Assembly: GCA_963977625.1 (NCBI GenBank)
Contig: CAXBPX010000034.1
Coordinates: 1 to 11,247 of the forward strand
Reading direction: 5' to 3'
From: ZLKRG08 sp963977625
Lineage (GTDB): Bacteria; Actinomycetota; Actinomycetes; Nanopelagicales; Nanopelagicaceae
DNA: 11,247 nt
This document shows, one piece after another, positions 5,673 to 11,247 of the stretch. The translations under genes were made by a program, and so were the position numbers. Position 1 is the first letter of the stretch. Each line of letters starts with the position of its first letter. The notes below the pieces were generated by a model. It made no database searches and was not told the DNA's origin. It saw only the letters and a program-made list of their open reading frames with translations.

Positions 5673-7670
5673 TTAAACCTGCTTGCGTTCCTTAATAGTT
5701 TCCTGAATTTCTTTGATGGCATCTTTTACTGGAATTCCATTTTTCTGTGTGCCATCACGGAAGCGGAAAGAAACGGCATGGTTTGCTTGATCTTCTTCAC
5801 CAGCAATCAGCATAAATGGAATTTTTTCCATTTGTGCGTTCCTAACTTTCTTCTGCATGCGATCATCAGATAGATCTATTTCAGCTCGAATTCCTTGGGC
5901 GCGCATTTCATTGACGATTTTTTGTAAATATGGCGCAAACGCATCCGCAACTGGAATCGCCATAACTTGTACCGGAGCTAGCCATGGTGGAAATGCTCCG
6001 GCATAGTGTTCGGTTAAGACTCCAAAGAATCTTTCTATTGATCCAAATAAGGCACGATGAATCATTACTGGGCGCTGGCGTGAACCATCACTTGATTGAT
6101 ATTCCATTTCAAAGCGCTGTGGCAACTGGAAATCAACTTGAATCGTAGACATCTGCCAAGTACGTCCGATTGCGTCTTTGGCTTGCACTGAAATTTTTGG
6201 ACCATAAAAGGCAGCTCCACCAGGATCTAAAACTAATTCAAGTTTTTGTGCCTCGGCTGCTTGTCGCAAAATCTCAGTGGCTTTATCCCAATCCTCATCA
6301 TCACCCACATACTTCTCTGGATTCTTAGTTGAAAGTTCCAGATAGAAATCTTGCAGACCATAATCGCGAAGTAGGTTGAGCACGAAAGTCAATAAAGAAT
6401 CCAATTCTGATGGCATCTGTTCCTTGGTACAGAAAATGTGCGCATCGTCTTGGGTAAAACCGCGCGCACGTGTTAATCCATGTACCACACCAGATTTTTC
6501 GTAGCGATATACAGTGCCAAATTCGAAGGCGCGAAGCGGTAATTCGCGATATGAGCGACCCCGTGATTTGTAAATCAAAATATGCATTGGGCAATTCATA
6601 GGTTTCATGTAGTACTTCTGGCCCGGCTTCTTAATGGTGCCATCTGCATGAAGTTCTTCATCCATAATCATTGGTGGATACATTCCTTCGGAGTACCAAT
6701 CCAAATGTCCAGATACTTCAAAAAGCGTTGATTTGGTTAAATGTGGCGAATATACAAATTGATAACCTTCTTCGATGTGGCGCTTGCGCGAGTAATCTTC
6801 CATCGCCATTCGAACTACGCCACCTTTTGGATGAAACACTGCCAATCCCGATCCGATTTCATCTGGGAAAGAGAAAAGATCGAGTTCGTTTCCTAATCGT
6901 CGGTGATCTCGTTTTTCCGCTTCTGCTAAGAGATCTAAATATGCCTGCAACTCTTCCGGCGATGGCCAAGCGGTGCCGTAAATTCGTTGCAACATCGGAT
7001 TCTTTTCGGATCCACGCCAATATGCAGCTGCTGTGCGCATCAATTTAAATGCCGGGATATGTTTGGTGGAAGGTAGATGCGGTCCCCTGCATAAATCAGA
7101 CCAAACTGGTTGGCCGTCTCGACCTAAATTGTCATAAATTGTTAGCTCTGCGCCGCCTACTTCGACAGAAGATTCGTCACTTTCATCACCAGGTTTGGCT
7201 TTGATTCCTATTAATTCGCACTTATATGGTTCGTGAGCCAACTCTTTTAGCGCATCTGATTCAGTGGTGACCCGACGGCGAAATCGTTGACCATCTTTAA
7301 TAATTTTGCGCATCGCGCTTTCCAGTTTTTCTAAATCTTCTGGATTAAAAGGTCGCTCTGGATCGAAGTCGTAGTAGAACCCATCTTTAATCGGAGGGCC
7401 AATTCCGAGACGTGTTTGGGAAAAAACTTGCTGTACTGCTTGCGCCATTACGTGAGCAGTGGAATGGCGTAAAACATTTAATCCATCTGGCGATGAAATA
7501 CTTACGCTTTCGACTACATCTCCATCTTTTAAATCGCTCCATAAATCCTTGAGTTCTCCATTTATACGACAGACCACAATCTCCTTTTGGTCTGCAAACA
7601 AATGGGTAGGCTTTTGATCTGAAGCTACGTTTTTAGCTTGGCCATTAACCTTTATAGAGATTTCGGACAT
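5673..7670 (-). CDS. thrS: Threonine--tRNA ligase ThrRS
   Basis: This is a cytoplasmic class II aminoacyl-tRNA synthetase that attaches threonine to tRNA-Thr and edits mischarged serine. The 665 residues hold the full bacterial architecture: an N-terminal TGS domain (about 1-62), the editing domain with HSTAH (His69, His73) and C194-x3-H198 plus His204, the catalytic core with the zinc ligands Cys360 (MKPMNCPMH), His411 (DDAHIFC) and His538 (MIHRALFGSIERF), motif 2 around FEFGTVYRYEKSGVVHGLTR, and the C-terminal anticodon-binding domain starting near 565 (APVQVMAIPVAD). Length and motifs are ordinary. The ATG at 7670 is 14 bp after the pabC stop, without a Shine-Dalgarno, and has TAGACT seven nt upstream, so it may have its own leaderless transcript in addition to read-through from pabB-pabC. 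The HIT gene follows with no gap. Confidence 0.98.
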   Translation of the reverse strand: MSEISIKVNGQAKNVASDQKPTHLFADQKEIVVCRINGELKDLWSDLKDGDVVESVSISSPDGLNVLRHSTAHVMAQAVQQVFSQTRLGIGPPIKDGFYYDFDPERPFNPEDLEKLESAMRKIIKDGQRFRRRVTTESDALKELAHEPYKCELIGIKAKPGDESDESSVEVGGAELTIYDNLGRDGQPVWSDLCRGPHLPSTKHIPAFKLMRTAAAYWRGSEKNPMLQRIYGTAWPSPEELQAYLDLLAEAEKRDHRRLGNELDLFSFPDEIGSGLAVFHPKGGVVRMAMEDYSRKRHIEEGYQFVYSPHLTKSTLFEVSGHLDWYSEGMYPPMIMDEELHADGTIKKPGQKYYMKPMNCPMHILIYKSRGRSYRELPLRAFEFGTVYRYEKSGVVHGLTRARGFTQDDAHIFCTKEQMPSELDSLLTFVLNLLRDYGLQDFYLELSTKNPEKYVGDDEDWDKATEILRQAAEAQKLELVLDPGGAAFYGPKISVQAKDAIGRTWQMSTIQVDFQLPQRFEMEYQSSDGSRQRPVMIHRALFGSIERFFGVLTEHYAGAFPPWLAPVQVMAIPVADAFAPYLQKIVNEMRAQGIRAEIDLSDDRMQKKVRNAQMEKIPFMLIAGEEDQANHAVSFRFRDGTQKNGIPVKDAIKEIQETIKERKQV

Positions 7671-7677
7671 GAGCGCA

Positions 7678-7683
7678 AGTCTA
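7678..7683 (-). promoter_or_regulatory. Candidate -10 element of a leaderless thrS promoter
   Basis: The minus strand reads TAGACT, 7 nt (TGCGCTC), then the thrS ATG. It sits in the 14-bp gap after the pabC stop. The box, its flanking bases (GTAGACTT) and its distance to the ATG are the same as upstream of pdxS. No T-box-like leader is possible between pabC and thrS in so short a gap. The -35 region, inside pabC, shows no good match. Confidence 0.5.
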
Positions 7684-7684
7684 C

Positions 7685-8398
7685 CTAATGCCCTTTAAAT
7701 TCCTGCATTAATTTATGTATCTGCGCGCACTTAATCTCATCAATAATTAGATCGCGTCCTGAAATTGCACCAATATTCTGTGCATTTCTAAGTGAAGTCA
7801 GCAATAATCCTGATTCGGCAACTTTTAATTCATTTTCATCTATCCGTTGTACGTGCGCCAACCCTGCTTCTAAAACTAAAGCTCGGACCACACCATTTAA
7901 GATGCCACTAGATAACGGTGGGGTTATCCATTTGCTATTGATTTTAAGTAAGAGCGTAGCCATTGAAGTTTCAGCAACTTGACCGTCACTTCGAACTATT
8001 ATTCCATCGTCAAAATTTCTACTTTTAGCTATCTCTAAAAGGGCCAAATTCTTGTAGGGATATTCCTTATTTTGAATTTCAAAATCAGACTTACGTTCAT
8101 CAAAAATCATCAGATTTGCAGGTCGTGTCGGATCTTCAAATGGCACATAAGAAATGGAAAATTCCTGATTGCGATTGAAGTGCCAACGCAAGCGGCCTAA
8201 TTTAAAAGCTTCATTCTGAATTACTTGGTAAGTCTGGCGTGCAACGTATTCCTCATCTGGAATTTCAAAACCTAATTTCTCTGCGCTCTCCTTAACTCGA
8301 CAATGATGTCGATGTAAAGCGAAAACTTTGCCATCCTCAACTCGAATGGTTTCAAATAATCCATTCCCGCTTGCCCATGTATCTCCTAGGTTTCTCAT
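7685..8398 (-). CDS. pabC: Class IV aminotransferase, probable 4-amino-4-deoxychorismate lyase PabC
   Basis: The likely reaction is PLP-dependent release of pyruvate from aminodeoxychorismate to give p-aminobenzoate for folate. The 237-residue product has the class IV fold signature: GNGLFETIRV near the start, the probable PLP lysine Lys125 in AKSRNFDDGII (aligned with the KHLNRLEQVL lysine of E. coli PabC), Glu143 in VAETSMATLLL, and the cofactor-loop region SSGILNGVVRALVLE. Branched-chain and D-amino acid aminotransferases share the fold, so the assignment to PabC leans on the neighbour: pabB ends at its first base (TGATG, 1-bp overlap), a translationally coupled pair. GGTGA six nt upstream supports ATG 8398; the TTG one codon earlier is less likely. 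Its PLP would come from the pathway represented by pdxS at the left edge. Confidence 0.85.
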   Translation of the reverse strand: MRNLGDTWASGNGLFETIRVEDGKVFALHRHHCRVKESAEKLGFEIPDEEYVARQTYQVIQNEAFKLGRLRWHFNRNQEFSISYVPFEDPTRPANLMIFDERKSDFEIQNKEYPYKNLALLEIAKSRNFDDGIIVRSDGQVAETSMATLLLKINSKWITPPLSSGILNGVVRALVLEAGLAHVQRIDENELKVAESGLLLTSLRNAQNIGAISGRDLIIDEIKCAQIHKLMQEFKGH

Positions 8399-9378
8399 CA
8401 AAATTCACCATTAGCAATTGCAATTAACCTGGCTGCTTTTAATTCAGTCTCTTCCCATTCAGCTAAGGCATCACTACCCCAAGTAATTCCGGCCCCGGTA
8501 CCAAATTTCACATTTTGCCCATCACTCCAGAATGTTCTTATGGCAACTGCAAGATCTGCTCGGCTGCCGTGAATCCATCCAAAGGCACCGCAATACGGAC
8601 CACGATCTACTCCTTCTAATTTCTTTATCAATTTAATTGCTGAACTTTTAGGGGCGCCACTTACAGAGCCCGGCGGTAAAGTTGCACTAAAGATTTCAGA
8701 CCACGTGGTATTTGCTTTTAATTCACCAATGACATCACTTACTAAATGAGTTAAACCGGGCAATTCCGCAATTTTCAGCAAGTTTTCAACTTGCACCGAA
8801 TCTTCAATGCAAACTCTGCCTAAATCATTGCGCATTAAATCTACGATCATAACGTTTTCAGATTCATCCTTCTCTGGAAAGCGTCCACTTAAACCCGTTT
8901 TCCTGGTGCCTTTAATTGGGGAACTTTTCAACATATTCCCCCGACGTTCTAGAAATAATTCAGGAGAAGCGGAGGTAATTTCAAGTCCTGGGATTTTCAA
9001 ATATCCTGCATATTGGGCAGGGTTTTTCGCTAATACTCCCGCTAGTAAACCAGCAATACTTTCTTGGGTTTGGTTTGTTAGCACGCGGCAAGCGTTTACT
9101 TGGTAGACATTTCCTTCTGCGATTTCATTTCTAAAATCTTCAACAAGTTTGCAATATTCAATTTGGGTATGAGATGAAATCCAATTGCGATTTTTTAGTG
9201 GTTGATATGGATGTTCCCATTCACGCTTCTCAACTTTGCCAAATTTTGCGCCAATAAAATCTCCGGCAAAAGTTGTGGAGATTGCCCAAAAGCCATCATC
9301 AATATCTTCCGGATTATTTGTAATCTGAATTAATTCAGTAGCTTGATAGCCACCCATCCAGAAAAGCGCGCTCTCCAT
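8398..9378 (-). CDS. pabB: Aminodeoxychorismate synthase component I PabB (short form)
   Basis: This enzyme converts chorismate and ammonia to 4-amino-4-deoxychorismate, together with a glutaminase (PabA) that is not in the window. The chorismate-binding domain is complete: ITSASPELFL, then PIKGTR (154-159) whose Lys156 is the catalytic lysine that distinguishes PabB from anthranilate synthase (PIAGT), then ENVMIVDLMRNDLGR (174-188), PPGSVSGAPK (235-244), and the closing GTGAGITWGSDALAEWEET. At 326 residues it lacks most of the N-terminal domain found in about 450-residue members, in line with the short PabB type. ATG 9378 is preceded by TAAATT and 7 nt, suggesting a leaderless transcript that begins the pabB-pabC operon. 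The coding sequence ends in a 1-bp overlap with pabC. The catalytic assignment is strong; PabA must be encoded elsewhere. Confidence 0.93.
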   Translation of the reverse strand: MESALFWMGGYQATELIQITNNPEDIDDGFWAISTTFAGDFIGAKFGKVEKREWEHPYQPLKNRNWISSHTQIEYCKLVEDFRNEIAEGNVYQVNACRVLTNQTQESIAGLLAGVLAKNPAQYAGYLKIPGLEITSASPELFLERRGNMLKSSPIKGTRKTGLSGRFPEKDESENVMIVDLMRNDLGRVCIEDSVQVENLLKIAELPGLTHLVSDVIGELKANTTWSEIFSATLPPGSVSGAPKSSAIKLIKKLEGVDRGPYCGAFGWIHGSRADLAVAIRTFWSDGQNVKFGTGAGITWGSDALAEWEETELKAARLIAIANGEF

Positions 9379-9385
9379 ATAGGTG

Positions 9386-9391
9386 AATTTA
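9386..9391 (-). promoter_or_regulatory. Candidate -10 element of a leaderless pabB promoter
   Basis: The minus strand reads TAAATT, 7 nt (CACCTAT), then the pabB ATG, the same geometry as at pdxS and thrS. A -35 match is poor (AGGTCA about 17 nt upstream). Promoter activity is inferred from the repeated spacing across the window. Confidence 0.5.
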
Positions 9392-9397
9392 TCGCTT

Positions 9398-9427
9398 TTG
9401 CGCTGGCCTGACCTCTTACGCTAGATT
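9398..9427 (+). promoter_or_regulatory. Possible promoter of the tRNA-Gly/tRNA-Cys genes
   Basis: TTGCGC (9398-9403, 4 of 6 to TTGACA) and TAGATT (9422-9427) are separated by 18 nt, which would start transcription a few bases before the mature tRNA-Gly 5' end at 9438. An overlapping TACGCT (9417-9422) is a rival -10 box but has too short a spacer. It is back to back with the pabB promoter. Confidence 0.35.
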
Positions 9428-9437
9428 TTGCACCCTT

Positions 9438-9513
9438 GCGGACGTAGCGCAGTTGGTAGCGCGGAACCTTGCCAAGGTTCAGGTCGCGGGTTCGAACCCC
9501 GTCGTCCGCTCCA
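9438..9513 (+). tRNA. tRNA-Gly, anticodon GCC
   Basis: A complete cloverleaf of 76 nt. The acceptor stem is GCGGACG/CGTCCGC, the D stem GCGC/GCGC, the anticodon stem GAACC/GGTTC with loop TTGCCAA (anticodon GCC), and the T arm has TTCGAAC. The discriminator base is U, as expected for bacterial tRNA-Gly, and the 3' CCA is encoded in the DNA. Confidence 0.97.
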
Positions 9514-9545
9514 ATTATTTATTTCGCAGTTTTAATACCAACTTT

Positions 9546-9619
9546 GGTGGAATGGCCGAGAGGCGAGGCAAGGGACTGCAAATCCCTCTACACGGGTTCA
9601 AATCCCGTTTCCACCTCCA
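9546..9619 (+). tRNA. tRNA-Cys, anticodon GCA
   Basis: A complete 74-nt cloverleaf. The acceptor stem is GGTGGAA/TTCCACC, the D stem GCC/GGC, the anticodon stem AGGGA/TCCCT with loop CTGCAAA (anticodon GCA), and the T stem ACGGG/CCCGT. The discriminator is U73, an identity element of tRNA-Cys, and CCA is encoded. It lies 32 nt after tRNA-Gly and is probably co-transcribed with it. Confidence 0.97.
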
Positions 9620-9718
9620 TGTTCTTTCTGGCTTATTGGTCTAAATAGATTTAAATTATTTGTCAGTATTAAAAAAATAAATCAGGTGCGAAAATAATGA
9701 AGTAGCATTGCGCTACCT

Positions 9719-9790
9719 GGACGATTGGCTCAGCGGTAGAGCACTTCCTTGACATGGAAGGGGTCACTGGTTCGATCCCAGTATCGTCCA
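9719..9790 (+). tRNA. tRNA-Val, anticodon GAC
   Basis: A complete 72-nt cloverleaf without encoded CCA. The acceptor stem is GGACGAT/ATCGTCC, the D stem GCTC/GAGC, the anticodon stem CTTCC/GGAAG with loop TTGACAT (anticodon GAC), and the T stem ACTGG/CCAGT with loop TTCGATC. The discriminator is A73, followed by CGT, so CCA must be added by the nucleotidyltransferase, unlike in the two tRNAs before it. It lies 99 nt after tRNA-Cys and may have its own promoter. Confidence 0.97.
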
Positions 9791-9848
9791 CGTTATTACA
9801 AGAGCTGTGGCAGTGTCCTGGCTAAATGTCGTGTTTAATCAGTGGCGC

Positions 9849-11247
9849 TTATCCAATTACTTTCTCGCCACCCACAAGAACATACGCACACCCATGTGTA
9901 TTCGATGGGTCCCTCTCATTGACTTTTAACATTCCCGATACAGTTTCATAAGTTACTGATGCTCCTGCAATATCTGTGTACTTCTTGTTCATGCAAAAGT
10001 TCCAAACAGTGACTTGACTTTGTGTTGCTCCAGAAATTGACCAAGTAATAACTGAGCCGCGAATTACGCCTGGAGTTCCTTGCTCTCTTTGAATTGAGTA
10101 TGAGGTCTTTTGACGTTTTGCGATAACGATGACGCCGCCACTGCGATTGTCAAAGTTTCCATAAGCTAGCAATTCAGTACCGTTTGCTAAATCTAATCTC
10201 TCTGGGTCGTTGGCGGCAATAGATGATGTTGAGGTTCCAAAAGTTGTGCCATCACCAGTTCGTGTAATCAATGAATCATAAGTGGGCCAGAGCCATTCAA
10301 CTTTTCCAGCGCTATTCAAGTAAATGGCTGGATTGGTCGTAACATCCGTTGAACCACCATAAGAGCGCGACTGGACCGCTGTCCAAGTCTTCCCATCGGG
10401 AGAAGTTGCAACACATGCCCATCGTGCAAAGTTAGGCCCCGTATCGCCTACGCCCGTTCCTTGAGCATGGAGTAACCAAGTTCCATCAGATAACTTAACA
10501 ATCGATGGATCACCTAGTGGTGCAATTGATTGACCTGATGAATTCTTGCAAGTTTTTGGGTCCAAACCAGAAATCGTGATTTCATTAAATGTTAATCCGT
10601 CTGATGATTCTGCGTAGTACATGCTGTCACCACTGGGAGAATGCTTCCATCCCCAAGCTTGGTAACCGCCACCTACTTTTGGAAGAACTTCGACTGGAGA
10701 AGTTACAGCCATTCGGACACCAGACTCGACAGTCCAGGTCACTCCGTTATCAGAAGAAACTGCCGAGTGGATGTAATTGTCAAAACCTGTAATTTTTGCT
10801 TCGGAATCATTTCCGTTTTTGAAATACATTCGGATTTTTCCTGAAGGCTCTTGAACTAAAGATGGATCAGAGACATTTCCCAAACCATTTCCACTTGTCA
10901 AGGAAGCCAGATATATCCATTCTGTCGAAACTATTGATCCAGAGTTAGTCGATCCTGGAGAACTAGAGCCAGAAGAGCTGTTATAAGGTGACCATTTTCC
11001 ATTCTGGCAAATTACTTGGCCAGAATTAAGTGGTTGCAAGTCGCCTTCCTTGCTGCAAGATCCGCCAGGCTCGATTGGAGAGTTAGAACTAGGACTTGGC
11101 ATTGGAGTTGGAGATGAAGTTGGAGATGAAGTTGGAGATGAAGTTGGAGTTGGAACTTTTTGAATGATGCTAGTGCCTTTATCCCAAATTAATTTCTTCC
11201 CACTTTTAATACAAGTGAATTTCTTGCCTCCAAAGCTGGACGTAATT
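9849..11247 (-). CDS. Exported Asp-box beta-propeller protein with Cys modules and Pro/Thr/Ser linker (5' end outside window)
   Basis: The open frame runs off the right edge, so the signal peptide and start are not visible; 465 residues remain. Visible order: a short module SFGGKKFTCIKSGKKLIWDK (4-23), a PT/SSPT linker (32-51), a related second module with two Cys and GKWSPY (62-88), a Ser/Gly linker, a propeller-like region (about 109-375), and a beta-rich C-terminal domain with two Cys (Cys418, Cys453). The propeller shows three Asp-box-type motifs (SSDNGVTW at 164-171, SSDGLTF near 214, SPDGKTW near 282) and recurring Asp-Pro turns (VSDPSLV, LGDPSIV, NDPERLDL), as in sialidase-like and GH43/GH32-like propellers. 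No catalytic residues can be assigned, so binding or hydrolysis of glycans is only possible. An internal ATG at 11102 is not the start, because the preceding codons continue the same protein. Probably secreted or surface-attached. Confidence 0.75.
   Translation of the reverse strand, partial: ITSSFGGKKFTCIKSGKKLIWDKGTSIIQKVPTPTSSPTSSPTSSPTPMPSPSSNSPIEPGGSCSKEGDLQPLNSGQVICQNGKWSPYNSSSGSSSPGSTNSGSIVSTEWIYLASLTSGNGLGNVSDPSLVQEPSGKIRMYFKNGNDSEAKITGFDNYIHSAVSSDNGVTWTVESGVRMAVTSPVEVLPKVGGGYQAWGWKHSPSGDSMYYAESSDGLTFNEITISGLDPKTCKNSSGQSIAPLGDPSIVKLSDGTWLLHAQGTGVGDTGPNFARWACVATSPDGKTWTAVQSRSYGGSTDVTTNPAIYLNSAGKVEWLWPTYDSLITRTGDGTTFGTSTSSIAANDPERLDLANGTELLAYGNFDNRSGGVIVIAKRQKTSYSIQREQGTPGVIRGSVITWSISGATQSQVTVWNFCMNKKYTDIAGASVTYETVSGMLKVNERDPSNTHGCAYVLVGGEKVIG
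11110..11145 (-). repeat. Three perfect 12-bp tandem repeats encoding a Pro-Thr-Ser-Ser linker
   Basis: The plus strand carries GGAGATGAAGTT three times without mismatch, flanked on each side by the half unit GGAGTT. The minus strand is the coding strand and reads Thr-Ser-Ser-Pro in register, with Pro-Thr from the half units. The unit is a multiple of three, so slippage would lengthen or shorten the linker by four residues without a frameshift. Confidence 0.9.

Noticed and set aside
6325..6594. Minus-strand open frame inside thrS
   Set aside because: It is an alternative-frame shadow of thrS, which has full family conservation throughout this stretch.
9453..9644. Plus-strand open frame across the tRNA region
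   Set aside because: It lies over two complete tRNA cloverleaves and its translation has no protein-like features.
9702..9716. GTAGC/GCTAC inverted repeat and a TAGCAT box just before tRNA-Val
   Set aside because: A 5-bp stem with a 5-nt loop is weak, no T run follows, and no -35 fits well. It may be part of a tRNA-Val promoter, but the evidence is too thin to list as a feature.
9791..9848. Terminator between tRNA-Val and the convergent propeller gene
   Set aside because: I looked for a GC-rich hairpin followed by a T run on either strand and found none.
11100..11102. ATG at 11102 as the start of the propeller protein
   Set aside because: The frame stays open to the window edge and the preceding 48 codons encode the same linker and a Cys module, so this is an internal Met.
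11110..11145. Short direct repeats as a CRISPR array
   Set aside because: The repeats are only 12 bp, have no spacers between them, and code in frame for a Pro/Thr/Ser linker.

Overview
The window looks like a chromosomal piece from a streamlined, AT-leaning actinobacterium. The gene order thrS - HIT hydrolase - pgsA - patA - pimA - membrane gene - (lipoprotein) - pdxS is the conserved actinobacterial phosphatidylinositol-mannoside (PIM) neighbourhood known from mycobacteria and streptomycetes. Base composition is low for the phylum (roughly low forties %GC by eye), genes overlap tightly, and the exported protein at the right edge carries short Cys/Gly/Lys/Trp modules. Together these suggest a freshwater acI / Nanopelagicales-type organism ('Ca. 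Planktophila' relatives). The phylum call is firm; the lineage is inference.

Layout, left to right. Positions 1-4554 are one dense minus-strand block read from right to left: pgsA (phosphatidylinositol-phosphate synthase), patA (PIM acyltransferase), pimA (first PIM mannosyltransferase), a LemA-like membrane protein, a DUF3048 lipoprotein, and the 5' part of pdxS (pyridoxal-phosphate synthase), which runs off the left edge. Neighbouring genes overlap or nearly touch. Positions 4578-5162 hold the only plus-strand protein gene, a small protein that resembles the GTPase domain of EF-G2-type elongation factors but has lost the nucleotide-binding motifs. Positions 5145-9378 are a second minus-strand block: pabB and pabC (chorismate to p-aminobenzoate, for folate), thrS, and a HIT-family dinucleotide hydrolase/phosphorylase. 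Positions 9438-9790 carry tRNA-Gly(GCC), tRNA-Cys(GCA) and tRNA-Val(GAC) on the plus strand. Positions 9849-11247 hold the C-terminal part of a secreted or surface beta-propeller protein with Asp-box motifs and a Pro/Thr/Ser linker built on a 12-bp repeat; its start lies outside the window.

How the parts work together: pgsA makes phosphatidylinositol phosphate and pimA and patA turn phosphatidylinositol into acylated mannolipid, while the LemA-like protein and lipoprotein travel with them as likely envelope components. pabB and pabC supply folate precursor, thrS charges tRNA-Thr, and pdxS makes PLP, the cofactor that PabC needs.

Regulation: five start codons (pabB, thrS, pgsA, the EF-G-like gene, pdxS) have a TANNNT -10 hexamer ending 6 or 7 nt before the ATG, the signature of leaderless transcripts. 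Most genes inside the blocks instead show Shine-Dalgarno-like sequences or stop/start overlaps. At 4561-4570 two divergent -10 boxes share their TA, making a very compact bidirectional promoter. The most unusual items are the degenerate G-domain protein, that shared promoter, the LemA-like gene that appears to be a Nudix-less version of the mycobacterial neighbour, and the propeller protein beside the tRNA cluster.
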